Shown in pieces: positions 9,521 to 19,082 of a DNA stretch of 64,000 nt (the first letter of the stretch is position 1; each line of letters starts with the position of its first letter). Under the pieces are notes generated by a model. It was not told where the DNA came from. It worked only from the letters and a program-made list of their open reading frames with translations, and did no database searches. Position numbers and translations under genes: made by a program. The stretch comes from Planctomycetota bacterium (lineage in GTDB: Bacteria; Planctomycetota; Planctomycetia; Pirellulales; UBA7805), in the NCBI GenBank assembly GCA_003389215.1, contig QQVP01000071.1, forward strand, positions 1 to 64,000. Reading direction: 5' to 3'.

Positions 9521-9857
9521 GAAGAACTCCCAATGGTGAGGTCGTAGGCCGCTTGCAAGAGGCGTACCAGGCAGGCGGTGACTTATTCTGGCCGCCGCGG
9601 AAATCAGTGGCAAGGTGAATCGACAGGGCGACCACGCCGACCCGTCGATCGCTGAAGCATGCAACCATATTGCCGCAACGGCGAATAACCGCTTAAATGG
9701 CTCGCGCGCGAAGGCTGTCTATTGATGGCTGCGTTGTTAATGAGCCCTTCGCGGCGGCGGTGATGGCTGAAATGCCGGCCTCCCGCTGGTCGGCCTGGTT
9801 CCTTGGCTGCACAGGGCTCAATAGGAGTTGACGGGGCGGAAGAAAGGAGCTCTCGCC
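9521..9857. other. Divergent intergenic region, no gene seen
   Basis: This 337-base gap separates the leftward glycosyl operon from the rightward DUF502 gene and must hold both promoters. ORFs crossing it are extensions or antisense shadows. I see no convincing RNA gene or strong promoter match; AAAGGAG at its right end is the ribosome-binding site of the DUF502 gene. Confidence 0.5.
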
Positions 9858-10544
9858 ATGCGACGCGCAATGCTCTGGTTGTGGCGCCATGGAATCGTCG
9901 CGACCTTCATGACGGGACTGTTCGTGGTGTTGCCGATCGTGGTCACGCTGGCCATTATCGGTTGGGTCGCCTCGATCTTGGTCGCCTGGTTGGGGCCGAG
10001 CAGTCCCTTTGGCAGCGCGCTGCGATTCGTCGGCCTGGGGTTGCTGAGCAAGGAAACGAGCGCCTGGCTCGGCACGCTGCTCGGTTGGTTGATTGTGATT
10101 TTCGGCATCTGGTTTGTCGGGGTCGTCGTCCGCGCGGCCGCCCGTCAGCAGCTGGAACAAGCGTTCCACGGTCTCGTCGAGCGGATCCCGGTCATCAACG
10201 CCATCTATAAGCCGGTCTCCCAGGTGGTCGGCATGCTCAAGCAGGACGACACGAGCCAGATGCAGGGCATGTCGGTCGTCTACTGCGATTTCGGCGAACG
10301 CCACGGCGGCGGCTTCTTGGCCTTGTTGGCGTCCGAGAAGACGTTCCAGTTTGCCGCACGCCAATGCTATGCGGTCTACATTCCGACCTCGCCGCTGCCC
10401 ATGTCCGGGGGCATCGTCTTCGTGCCGGTCGAGAAGGTGACCGTGCTGGAAATGTCGGTCGATGAGCTCATGCAGATCTATTTTTCGTTGGGGGTGATGG
10501 CCCCCAAGGTGGTGCCGGCGGAGTACCAGGCCGGCGTCGCATGA
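9858..10544 (+). CDS. DUF502 family membrane protein
   Basis: A 228-residue protein starting at the ATG at 9858, seven bases after AAAGGAG; the upstream ATG at 9828 lacks such a site. It has two hydrophobic segments, one near the N-terminus (FMTGLFVVLPIVVTLAIIGW) and one at about residue 70-95 (LGTLLGWLIVIFGIWFVGVV), followed by a soluble domain. The motif RIPVINAIYKPVSQV and later FVPTSPLPMSGG-like text (here YIPTSPLPMSGG) are hallmarks of DUF502. The family is widespread in bacteria and its biochemical role is not established. It is followed 107 bases later by a Pro-rich membrane protein gene on the same strand. Confidence 0.93.
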   Translation: MRRAMLWLWRHGIVATFMTGLFVVLPIVVTLAIIGWVASILVAWLGPSSPFGSALRFVGLGLLSKETSAWLGTLLGWLIVIFGIWFVGVVVRAAARQQLEQAFHGLVERIPVINAIYKPVSQVVGMLKQDDTSQMQGMSVVYCDFGERHGGGFLALLASEKTFQFAARQCYAVYIPTSPLPMSGGIVFVPVEKVTVLEMSVDELMQIYFSLGVMAPKVVPAEYQAGVA

Positions 10545-10651
10545 GCGCGAAATCGGGTTTACCGCGACTGGCACCGGGCATACGATTGTGCTTGTGGCGG
10601 TCGGCTACGGCCGCTGCTCGAGGAAGCTTCATTCCACATGGAGGTTGATCC

Positions 10652-11806
10652 ATGCACGCGTCATGGGCCGCGGTGTTCGTCGCCGCCACGCTTGGTATCG
10701 ATGTCGGTTGGCAGCCGGTCGAGGACGGTTCCCTGGAGTACATCATCCAGATCGAGCCGGAGATGTTGGAACGCCTCAAGGAAGGCCAAGAGCTGACCGC
10801 CGGCGTACGACCCTCGGTGCTGCGGAACATGAGCCGCTACCGGATCGTCGTCGGGCGCCAGCCGCTGCCGCGCGAGACGGCAACAACGGCGGCATCGCCG
10901 CCGGCGCAGCCCGGCCGCAATTCACCCATCCCGGCGCTGCCTGCCGAAGATGGCTCGACCCCCGGCGGCCCACCAACGCCGACCTCGTCCGCCGCTGCGC
11001 CGCCCGCGGCCACGGGCAGCGAGCCGGGTCGCGGTTCCGGAATGCTCGATGACGAGAATCGTCCGACGGCGCCGTCGCTGTTGCCCCCGGCTGGCAGTCC
11101 GCCGCCGTCCGATCCCTTGGGTTCCGACTTGCCCGGCGTCGATGGCGCACCGCCTGCGAGCGATCTTCCCGCCGCGGTGCCCCCGGCCACCTATCCTTCC
11201 GAGGCGGACTCGACGCCGCCCGCGCCCTCGGCACCGGCGGCGGAAGCCGATCGCGAAACAGGCGCGGACGACGGGTTTCCCCCGCTGCCTTCGCGGCCGA
11301 CCGAAGAATCGCCCGCGCCGCGCGATGGGCGACCGTCCTACACGCCACCTGCGGGGCCTCCTATTTCCACCTGGCCCGCGGCCGACCCGCCGGACACGTC
11401 ATCGGCCGCGGCAACCGGTCCCACGGGTGCCGATGATGCCGTCTCCCTGGGCCCGCGGCCACAGTCCGGCGATCGCGCCACCACGCCGCCGGCACCGCTG
11501 ACGGTCGATCCTAATGTGACCCCGGTCGAAGGTCGGGCGAGCGAAGATCTCGTCGAAGAACGTGCGACCACTCCGGCAACGGCGGTACCCGCTGCCTCGT
11601 CGCCCAGCGGCAACACGCCAGCGAGTGCCTCGACGTCCGAGGCGGGCGCCGAGCGCCCCTGGTGGCTGCTGATTGGCAGCTGGTTCCTGTTGTTCGTCTC
11701 GATCGGGGCGAACGTGTTCCTGGTCTGGATCGCCTGGGAAGCCCGCACGCGGCTGCGGTCGATGTTGGATCGAGCCCGGCTGGCACAGTCGCCGCTGGCG
11801 ACCTAG
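10652..11806 (+). CDS. Pro/Ala/Thr-rich envelope protein with C-terminal membrane helix
   Basis: A 384-residue protein of unknown family, starting at an ATG preceded by GGAGG. The first 15 residues form a weak signal-like segment. Residues 20-70 look folded (LEYIIQIEPEMLERLKEGQEL, then VLRNMSRYRIVVGR). A long low-complexity linker of about 260 residues rich in Pro, Ala, Ser and Thr follows. The C-terminus has one clear membrane helix (PWWLLIGSWFLLFVSIGANVFLVWIAW) and a short basic tail. The design is a small N-terminal domain held away from the membrane by a flexible stalk. Similar Pro-rich tail-anchored proteins are common in planctomycetes. No function is inferred. Confidence 0.75.
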   Translation: MHASWAAVFVAATLGIDVGWQPVEDGSLEYIIQIEPEMLERLKEGQELTAGVRPSVLRNMSRYRIVVGRQPLPRETATTAASPPAQPGRNSPIPALPAEDGSTPGGPPTPTSSAAAPPAATGSEPGRGSGMLDDENRPTAPSLLPPAGSPPPSDPLGSDLPGVDGAPPASDLPAAVPPATYPSEADSTPPAPSAPAAEADRETGADDGFPPLPSRPTEESPAPRDGRPSYTPPAGPPISTWPAADPPDTSSAAATGPTGADDAVSLGPRPQSGDRATTPPAPLTVDPNVTPVEGRASEDLVEERATTPATAVPAASSPSGNTPASASTSEAGAERPWWLLIGSWFLLFVSIGANVFLVWIAWEARTRLRSMLDRARLAQSPLAT

Positions 11807-11874
11807 AGCGCTCTGGTCCGGGGGGAGAGGTTTCGCGGCCAGCTTTCCGCAAGCGTAGGCCACGCTAGACAGAC

Positions 11875-14800
11875 CTACGCAGCCTCGGCGTCGCGGTCGT
11901 CCTCTTCGTCGTCATCCTCCTCGTCGTATTCGTCCTCTTCCCATTCGTCGTACTCGTCCTCGTCGAGGTTGGCGTCTTCGTCATCCTCGACGTCGGCCGA
12001 CTCGTCGTCCTCCAATTCGGACTCCTCATATTCATCCTCCTCGTACTCGAGTTCTTCCCCCTCGTCGTACTCGGCGTCCTCCTCGTCGGCTTCCTCAGCG
12101 GCGTCCGAGTCTCCCTCCTCATAGGCCACTTCTTCGTACTCGTCGTCTTCGTACTCGTCCTCTTCGTATTCTGCCTCGTCGTCGTCGACTTCTTCCCAAT
12201 CGGCTTCGTCGTACTCGTCGGCTCCTTCCAGTTCGACTGGTTCCTTGGCCGGCGGCGTTATTTCGATCACCGGCTCTTCCGCGACCGGCTCTTCCGCGAC
12301 CGGCTCCTCGACTTCGACCGGCTCCACCTCTTCGACCTCGACCGGCACTTCTGGCTTCTTACGGCGACGCTTGGGCTTCGTGACCTTGACGGGCTCGACC
12401 GGGGCGATTGCCAACTGCGGCACCGCCGCGTTGTCGGGCAAGATACGCGTGTCGATGCGCAGCGACTTGAACATCTTCACCATGTGCTCGTGACATGTGA
12501 AGATGAGCACCTGGTGGCCCGCCGCCGCGAACTCGCGCAAGACCTTGGCGGCCGCCTTGGCGCGCACGGCGTCGAAGTTGACCAGCACGTCGTCGAGCAC
12601 CAGGGGCAGCCGGACCCCGCGTTGCACGTAGAGACTGGCCAGTGCCAGGCGCAAGCTCAAGAAGAGTTGCTCACGAGTTCCCCGGCTGAGCACCTCGGGT
12701 GAAAGCGGCCTGCCCTCGGCATCATCGACGATGAGCCGATTCTCACCCAGCGGCGTCCAGACACGCTGGTAATGCCCCTCGGTCATCTGATTCAGGTAAC
12801 GCGAGGCCTCCTTGAGCGTCGCCGGTTGCTGGTCACGCTCGTAGCGACGGCAGATACCTGTGAGTACCTGACTCGTAACCGCCAGCTCTTGCCAGCGCGC
12901 CGTCGCTTCCTGAAGATCCTGTTCGACGCAGCCCAATTCGAAGCGCGTCTCCAGCGGCTGGCGATCGTCCCGATATCGGTCGCTTTGGGCGTCCAGGCGG
13001 CCACGCTCCTGGAACAACTCGCGGAGACGGGCTTCGTTTTCCTCGAGCTGCTGCGTGAATTGTTCCCACTGCTTTTCCAGGTCGGCCAGCGTGCGACCCG
13101 CGAGCTGGTCGGCCAGCGCTTCCTCGTCACAGATGCCCACAAGCGAAGCGGTGATCTCGTTGGAGAGCGTCTCGTGCTGACGTAGGAGCAGCGTCTTGCG
13201 GGTCGAGGCCAGGGCCAACTTGCGATAGTCGCGCACGCTGTTGGCGCCGGCACGCTGGAGCAGACGCTGCCGCTTGGTAGTTAACTTGTCGACCGTCGCG
13301 GCGTGTTGCAGTTGCTTGCGTCGCGCCGCGCGGGCCTGGGCCTGCAACTCGTCACGACGGGACATCCGCTGTTGCTGCTGTGCCAATGCCGCCATGAGGT
13401 GATCGAGTCGCTCGAGCGTGGTGTTGCCCGCCTCGGGAAGCTTGAGCGTGCGGACCAACTCGGTGACGCGTTGGGCGCAGCTGGCCAGATGCCGTCGGCG
13501 CTCGTCGGCGGCGCCGCGCTGCTGTTGGAAGCGATCGTGCAAGCGGCCGAACTCGGCGCCTCGCTCCGAGAGTTCCTTGACCTGGCGCGGCGAGAGATCG
13601 GTCGGCAGTCCCAGGGCAGAAAGGGCTCGGCTCCATTTCTCTTTCGCCTGGCGATACTCGTCGTTGAGCTGCTGTAGCTGAAGGCGTCCGCCGTCGACCT
13701 GCTGTTGGGCGGTCTCGCGCTGCGCGTCGAGCGGGAGCAGCTCTTCCAGCTCGCCGACTTTCTTTTCCGCCGCCTGCAGCCGAACCGCCAGCGGACCCCC
13801 GGCCTTGGGCAGCGTGCGGTCGAGTTCGTCGCGCTCGGCCTCGATCTTTTCCCGCTGCGCGTCGACGAGTTCGAGCTGTTGGCGACACTGCTGGAGGTCG
13901 CGGACCGCGGTCTTTTCCATCAGGAACTTGAAAGCGACTGCCGCCCCGGCACAGGCCGCCCCCAACAGGACCAAGGCCCAACCGACGGTGCCGACGAGCG
14001 AGCCCGGCATGAAGAGGCCCACGAGAATCAGCAGCACGCCGAGCACGACCCCGGCACCAATTCCCATCAACGTGCGGGTCGGTGTGATTTGCTGCCGTTC
14101 GAGGAGCAGGTGGTTCTGTTCTTCCAGGTCGGCCTGATGACGCTCGAGTTGTTCGAGTCGCTCGTCGATCTGGATGCGACGGCGGAGCTCGCCGGCGGCC
14201 GCTCCCGCCTCGTCGAGCGCCTCATCGAGTCGCGTCGACCCGTGCCGGGCCAGCTTCGTTTCGATCCGGCCGCTCAGCCGGCGAACCTCTTCCTCGTGTT
14301 GGGCGTTTTCCTTCTCCTGCAATTCGCGGCGCTCACGCAGCTGACGCAGCGTGCGGGCCGGACGCCGCAGCCGTTCGAACGTTTGCGGCGAAAAGTCAAA
14401 ACTGCCGTCCGAGAGCAGGCCTTCGAGCCCCGAGCCTTGCCGCGCGCTGATCGCGTGGGTTTCGAGCTTCGCCGCGTCGGCATCCAGCGCGTTAATCTCG
14501 GTCTCGAGTGAGGCAATCCACTCGCGCTGGTGGCCGAGGGCTTCGATACGAGGGGCCTCGCGCCACAGCTGTTCGTTGATCGACAGGGCTTCCGCCTCGT
14601 CACGAAGTCGGCGGCGTTCGTCCTTAAGGGCTTCCCGATCCCGCTGATTTTCTTCGATCTGCCGATTCAGTTCCTCGAGCTTCTCGACGGCGTCTTCGGG
14701 CAACGTAGGCACGTCGCGGAACTCGTCGATCTCGTCCTCGACCTTTTCGCGCTCGCGCCACGGATCGTGAAGCGAAACCGCCAGCTCGGCCCGTCGAGCC

Positions 14801-15501
14801 GCGTTCGTCAATTCCTGCTTGCGGGTCTCGGCCTGTTCGATCGAGTGCTCTAGCTGGGTTCGCTGATCGGCCAGCCGCAGAAACTCGTGATACTGTTGCT
14901 GGTCGTGTTCCGTCTGCAACTGGAGCTCGTCCCGGCGTCGAATCAGCTGACCGACGCGGGACGGCGTATCGCGACCCGCCAGGAGCTGCTCGCGAGCGGT
15001 ACCGAGTTCGCGCATGACGTCGGGCAACGAAACGCGGTCGATGCCGACGCTGAGGTCGTAGAGATGGCGGGCGGCTTCGGTGTCGCTGAGTGTGCCGAGT
15101 TCCTGGATCTCGCGGAGCCCGATCGCGTAGACGTTGCGAAAGATCGTCTCGTCGCAGCCGGACAAGAGATCGCCGAGCAGGCGTCTTTGGGTCGTCTCGC
15201 CGTCGTCGGTGGTCAGCGCGACGCGATCTTGGTCCTCATAACGATGCCGCGCCAGGGTGTAGCGATTCCCGGCCGCTTCGATCACCAGCCGACCTCCCGG
15301 CTCCCCGCCGCGCAACGGAGGCAGGTATCGTCGTCGGGTATCCGTCGCGTGACCGTACAGCATGGCGCGGATGAAGTTCATCAGCGTCGTCTTGCCGGCC
15401 TCGTTGGGGCCGTAGAAGACGGTCACTTTGTCGGAGAGCGCATCCAACTCGAGGTCGCGCCACACGCCAAAGCCGTCTACCGAGATGTCAACAATTTTCA
15501 T
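11875..15501 (-). CDS. YhaN-like SMC/Rad50-type ATPase with very acidic C-terminal tail
   Basis: The real start is MKIVDISVDGFGVWRDLEL at 15501 (1208 aa), not 16023. Walker A is GPNEAGKTT near residue 35, and the C-terminal ABC half carries LSRGTREQLFLSLRLA (signature) and LVLDDVLVNFD (Walker B). Between them lie two long coiled coils interrupted by a hydrophobic hairpin (IGAGVVLGVLLILVGLFMPG), an arrangement found in YhaN rather than SbcC. With the YhaO-like gene just upstream, it probably forms a DNA-processing complex. Beyond the ATPase end, about 165 residues form a tail that begins Lys/Arg-rich (KPKRRRKK) and becomes almost entirely Glu, Asp and Tyr. That tail is not part of the known family fold. 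Confidence 0.9.
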   Translation of the reverse strand: MKIVDISVDGFGVWRDLELDALSDKVTVFYGPNEAGKTTLMNFIRAMLYGHATDTRRRYLPPLRGGEPGGRLVIEAAGNRYTLARHRYEDQDRVALTTDDGETTQRRLLGDLLSGCDETIFRNVYAIGLREIQELGTLSDTEAARHLYDLSVGIDRVSLPDVMRELGTAREQLLAGRDTPSRVGQLIRRRDELQLQTEHDQQQYHEFLRLADQRTQLEHSIEQAETRKQELTNAARRAELAVSLHDPWREREKVEDEIDEFRDVPTLPEDAVEKLEELNRQIEENQRDREALKDERRRLRDEAEALSINEQLWREAPRIEALGHQREWIASLETEINALDADAAKLETHAISARQGSGLEGLLSDGSFDFSPQTFERLRRPARTLRQLRERRELQEKENAQHEEEVRRLSGRIETKLARHGSTRLDEALDEAGAAAGELRRRIQIDERLEQLERHQADLEEQNHLLLERQQITPTRTLMGIGAGVVLGVLLILVGLFMPGSLVGTVGWALVLLGAACAGAAVAFKFLMEKTAVRDLQQCRQQLELVDAQREKIEAERDELDRTLPKAGGPLAVRLQAAEKKVGELEELLPLDAQRETAQQQVDGGRLQLQQLNDEYRQAKEKWSRALSALGLPTDLSPRQVKELSERGAEFGRLHDRFQQQRGAADERRRHLASCAQRVTELVRTLKLPEAGNTTLERLDHLMAALAQQQQRMSRRDELQAQARAARRKQLQHAATVDKLTTKRQRLLQRAGANSVRDYRKLALASTRKTLLLRQHETLSNEITASLVGICDEEALADQLAGRTLADLEKQWEQFTQQLEENEARLRELFQERGRLDAQSDRYRDDRQPLETRFELGCVEQDLQEATARWQELAVTSQVLTGICRRYERDQQPATLKEASRYLNQMTEGHYQRVWTPLGENRLIVDDAEGRPLSPEVLSRGTREQLFLSLRLALASLYVQRGVRLPLVLDDVLVNFDAVRAKAAAKVLREFAAAGHQVLIFTCHEHMVKMFKSLRIDTRILPDNAAVPQLAIAPVEPVKVTKPKRRRKKPEVPVEVEEVEPVEVEEPVAEEPVAEEPVIEITPPAKEPVELEGADEYDEADWEEVDDDEAEYEEDEYEDDEYEEVAYEEGDSDAAEEADEEDAEYDEGEELEYEEDEYEESELEDDESADVEDDEDANLDEDEYDEWEEDEYDEEDDDEEDDRDAEAA

Positions 15502-15602
15502 GGCCGGCTTCCGTCCTGGTCCAACTGCCCTGAGGGCTTCTTGATTTCGCGTGTCACCGCTGGCCTGAATCGTCGGTACGCGGAGGTACCGCGTGGCGCC
15601 CC

Positions 15603-16880
15603 TTACGGCGTTGTCGGCAGCGGGGTCGAATCTCCATCTCCACTGAGCAACTCCGCCCCGAGTCGCGACGCCCGTTGCAGGACCTGGCCACGCGACGATC
15701 CCGAGGGGGTCGCCATTTCGGCACCGAGCGACGTGTCGACGTAGTCCGCCGGCAAGAACGCCTCCAGGCCGAGCGGCTCTCGCGGCGCCTGTTCGAGTTC
15801 CTGAACCTGACGAACGAACTCTCCTCGCAGGGTTTCTTCGTCGTACCAGCCGAGCGGCAGACTTTGCGAGGTGTCGAAGTCCAAGGACAAGCTCCACAAC
15901 AGCGGTTCCTTGGCGTCGTCGCTGTCGTAACCGAATTGCTGACGAAGCCGCTCGACCAACGGTCGGGTCGCCCTCGTGTCGCCCAGGTCGTGCAGCAGAG
16001 GGCTGTCGCCGGCGAGTGTCCAAGCCACCAGTTGGTCGACTCCGCCGCTGCCGTCGCGCAGGTGTTCGGCCCGATTGATCAATCGCTTGAGTAGCGTTTC
16101 CTCGGTCCAGTCTTCGCCCACCACGACGCGTTCCGCTTGCCAGCGCAAGACGTCCGTCGCGATCGAATTGGTTCGCGCGACGCCGCGGGAATCGACCTCG
16201 ATGACGGTGCAGCCATGCGTGCCGACTTCCGCCGGTTCGCGGCCCTGGGGGCTGCCGGGATAGTGGGCAATCGCGGGAGAATTGAAGAGGGTCTGGCGAT
16301 CGTGCTCACCGCCAAGAGCCCAGTAGTTGAACGCGGAGTTCTGCAGCGCGGCCGTCTCCTCGGCGCCATGCACCACGGCAATCGAATAGTGTTCGCGACC
16401 GTGGGCCGACTCGACTTCCGCCAGGGCGGCGGCGTCGAAGCGGCCGCTCCGTCCGCGACCGCTGCCGACCAACAGGGCCGAGATCTCCTCGTCGACGGCA
16501 TGGACGAAGTGGCCCACCTGGCCGGTGGGAAAGGTGTGGACATTCGGCGGCAACGGCATGGCCGCCGGCCAGCGCGAAGCGGGGTCGACACGTCCTGCCG
16601 CCCAGTAGACGGCGACATCCCGCTCCGCCAGGCGCTCGAACTGCTGCAGCAGGAAGAGGACGCCCCGCGCCCCGGCGAGCGGTGCATTGATCACATCGCC
16701 CGAGAGAATCAAGAAGCGGGCACCCTCCGCCAGGACCGTGTCGAAGACGCGTTCGGCCGCTCGATAGGGGGCTTCGATGAACTTGTCGCGTAAGTGGGGT
16801 GGCACATGGGCCACGCCAAAGAGCGGCAGTTCGAGGTGGAAATCGCTAGCGTGAACGAAGCGAAAGGGCCAACCAGACAT
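15603..16880 (-). CDS. YhaO/SbcD-like metallophosphoesterase with altered active-site motifs
   Basis: A 425-residue protein starting five bases after GGAGG. The N-terminus VHASDFHLE gives the DxH metal motif (D13, H15), and SGDVINA at 60-66 replaces the usual GDxxD, so the second Asp is Asn. Where GNHD is expected, the sequence reads WAAGRVDP (about 93-100), losing both Asn and His; VVHGAEE keeps a His (171), and the final GHxH appears as LGGEHDR. It is followed 101 bases downstream by the YhaN-like ATPase gene, the classical partner. The pairing supports a nuclease-ATPase DNA repair complex, but the degenerate motifs raise doubt about metal-dependent catalysis. Confidence 0.85.
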   Translation of the reverse strand: MSGWPFRFVHASDFHLELPLFGVAHVPPHLRDKFIEAPYRAAERVFDTVLAEGARFLILSGDVINAPLAGARGVLFLLQQFERLAERDVAVYWAAGRVDPASRWPAAMPLPPNVHTFPTGQVGHFVHAVDEEISALLVGSGRGRSGRFDAAALAEVESAHGREHYSIAVVHGAEETAALQNSAFNYWALGGEHDRQTLFNSPAIAHYPGSPQGREPAEVGTHGCTVIEVDSRGVARTNSIATDVLRWQAERVVVGEDWTEETLLKRLINRAEHLRDGSGGVDQLVAWTLAGDSPLLHDLGDTRATRPLVERLRQQFGYDSDDAKEPLLWSLSLDFDTSQSLPLGWYDEETLRGEFVRQVQELEQAPREPLGLEAFLPADYVDTSLGAEMATPSGSSRGQVLQRASRLGAELLSGDGDSTPLPTTP

Positions 16881-17036
16881 CCACGCCTCCGTGCGCTGGT
16901 GGAATTTCGAGACAACTCGGCATCATGCAACAACTTAGAAGTTGGCCCCTAGTTTAACGCGCGCCCAGAAATCACACTATGTCGTTTCAGGACCTGCATA
17001 CGTATTGGCGACCGTGGATGCGTTGGCGAGCGACCG

Positions 17037-17327
17037 ATGAGTGAGGCCAGTCAATCGATCCGACAGGAGGTGTTCTTTTCCGGCCAAGTGCAGGGCGTCG
17101 GCTTTCGTTACACGACGAATCGAATCGCTGCCGATTACAAGGTTTCCGGCCGGGTAAGGAACCTGCCCGACGGACGTGTCCACCTGGTCGTCGAGGGAGT
17201 CGCCGGTGAGATCGCGGAGTTTGTGGCGGCGATCGAGGAGCGGATGGGGGCCTATATCCGACATGCGGATTGGACGAGAAAATCGGAGGCGACGGGTGAA
17301 TACCAGGATTTCGGGATCGATGTCTGA
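17037..17327 (+). CDS. acyP: Acylphosphatase
   Basis: A 96-residue protein of the expected size for the family, which hydrolyses acyl phosphates such as acetyl phosphate in the cytoplasm. The motif GQVQGVGFRY holds the catalytic Arg, and VRNLPDGRVHLVVEG contains the catalytic Asn. The usual GWVRN reads SGRVRN here, an Arg replacing Trp, which should not disturb the two catalytic residues. The start ATG at 17037 is the only sensible one. It stands alone between the repair pair (divergent) and the ABC permease gene, 131 bases downstream. Confidence 0.93.
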   Translation: MSEASQSIRQEVFFSGQVQGVGFRYTTNRIAADYKVSGRVRNLPDGRVHLVVEGVAGEIAEFVAAIEERMGAYIRHADWTRKSEATGEYQDFGIDV

Positions 17328-17458
17328 CGAACCGCCGCATTCCGATCTGCGTACACTAGCAACGGGGCTGGGGTGCTACTGCGAGAAATCGGCAGCGATG
17401 TGCGGCCGCTCTTCCCACCGAGGTTTCTAGGCTTCGAAACGAGGCGGCTACCCTAGCG

Positions 17459-18976
17459 ATGGTCGAGCGACTTGCCATGTCGATTGCCCCGTTCTGGCTG
17501 GTGGGCATGGGGGCCCTGTTCGCTCTGGCGATTCTTCTTGGCGGTTGGTTGTTGGTCCGACTGGTGAGCCGCGATGCGGCTGCCGAGTTGCTCGATCTGG
17601 CCGGTCGCCCCGCGCTGCGAGTTGTGCTGATCGTGGCGACGTTTTTTGCCACGATGTCGTTGCTGGCCACCGCCGCGGCCCCTTTCGACTTCGAGCTGCT
17701 TGGATTCCGTCTCTTCGAGGAGCGCGGGGCGGCGCTCGCTTCGGTCGCGCGAATTCCCTTCGTCGGGGAGAAGTCGTATTCCTTCGAGATTCAAGGCAAT
17801 GCGGTCGAGCACCCGATCGAGCTCTACGTGCGGCGTGGCGAATTGCAGCGCTTGCTGCTCGTGTCGGACCGCGATCTGCGTCTGACCTTGAACGCGCGGG
17901 AAAGCGAGCGTGAGGAGGAGCTCGCGGTGATGAAGGTCAGTGGCACCGACCGCGCCGAATGGAAGCGACACGCCGGTAGTGACAGCCCCCTGATGGGCGA
18001 ATTGCGCGTGATCTACGTTTCGAACAACTCGGACGAGCCGGCCACCCTGACCTTGACGACGAACACCGAAGTGGCCGTCCCCGAAGCACGGGCGATTCCA
18101 ATGACGACGTTCGGCCTGTTGGCCTACGTGCTGTCCTTCCTGATCCTGCGTTTCGGCTTTCGCAAGACTTCAGCCATCGCCATGGCCGGCTGCAAGGAAT
18201 CGGTGTCGCAACCGCTGTTCTACATCATCTTGGCGATCGGGGCGTCGCTGATGGTGGTCCTGCTCTACCTGCCCTACTTCACGTTCGGCGAGGATGTGAA
18301 GCAATTCAAAGACTCGGGCCTGACGCTGATCGTGGTGCTCAGTCTCGGTTTCATCTTCTGGACTTCGAGCACGTCCTTGGCGGCCGAGATTGAAGGGCGG
18401 ACGGCACTGTCCGTGCTCTCCAAGCCGGTGGGTCGACCGTCATTCGTCATCGGCAAGTTTCTCGGGATGGCGTCGTCGGCCGCAATCATCTTTGTCTTGC
18501 TCGGATCGCTCCTGCTGGTCTTTACCTCGTACAAGGCGATGTACGAGGCGGGCGAAGTCGGACGTCGCAGTCTGGTCACCTGGCAAGAGTGTTACCAGGA
18601 GATGGCCCAGCTTGCCCCAGGGTTGTTGCTGGGATTCATGGAAACGGTTGTGTTGGCGTCGATCGTGGTGGCCCTTTCGACGCGCCTGGCGATGGTTCCG
18701 AATCTGATCGTCTGCGTGTCGATCTACGTGGTGGGGCACTTGTTGCCGCTGCTGGTGCAATCGACGATCGGCGACCTGGCCCTGGTGCATTACATGTCGC
18801 GATTGATGGCGACCTTGCTCCCGGTGCTGGAGTACTTCAACTACTACGGCGCGATTGCCAGCGGCCAGACGATGCCGCTCTCGCTGGTCGCCCTGACGGG
18901 ACTCTACGCGCTGATCTACGTCACGATCGCCATGCTATTGGGCCTCGCCATGTTCGAGGATCGCGACCTGGCCTAG
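17459..18976 (+). CDS. ABC-2-like permease, orphan in this window
   Basis: A 505-residue integral membrane protein. Two hydrophobic segments at the N-terminus are followed by a periplasmic domain of about 140 residues (beta-rich, around 85-215) and then six or more hydrophobic segments. The stretch SLAAEIEGRTALSVLSKPVGRPSFVIGKFLG is the hallmark of ABC-2 type permeases of the NosY/Cox type found in planctomycetes. No ATPase subunit lies within reach on either side, so the ATP-binding partner must be encoded elsewhere or the protein acts alone. Two possible ATG starts exist at 17459 and 17477; neither has a strong ribosome-binding site. Confidence 0.8.
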   Translation: MVERLAMSIAPFWLVGMGALFALAILLGGWLLVRLVSRDAAAELLDLAGRPALRVVLIVATFFATMSLLATAAAPFDFELLGFRLFEERGAALASVARIPFVGEKSYSFEIQGNAVEHPIELYVRRGELQRLLLVSDRDLRLTLNARESEREEELAVMKVSGTDRAEWKRHAGSDSPLMGELRVIYVSNNSDEPATLTLTTNTEVAVPEARAIPMTTFGLLAYVLSFLILRFGFRKTSAIAMAGCKESVSQPLFYIILAIGASLMVVLLYLPYFTFGEDVKQFKDSGLTLIVVLSLGFIFWTSSTSLAAEIEGRTALSVLSKPVGRPSFVIGKFLGMASSAAIIFVLLGSLLLVFTSYKAMYEAGEVGRRSLVTWQECYQEMAQLAPGLLLGFMETVVLASIVVALSTRLAMVPNLIVCVSIYVVGHLLPLLVQSTIGDLALVHYMSRLMATLLPVLEYFNYYGAIASGQTMPLSLVALTGLYALIYVTIAMLLGLAMFEDRDLA

Positions 18977-19082
18977 CGGCAGGCGGCAGAGAGCGGCCGC
19001 GAAGTGCGTCGCGTCCGGGCCGAGGGAAGTCGCCGGCAAAGGAGAGAAGTCGCCGGCACAGCGGGGCTGCGAAGGCCGTGGC

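Noticed and set aside
11881-12370. GAYGAG-rich sequence read as a microsatellite or sequencing artefact
   Set aside because: It stays in frame over 160 codons with a sensible end, so it is coding low-complexity sequence.
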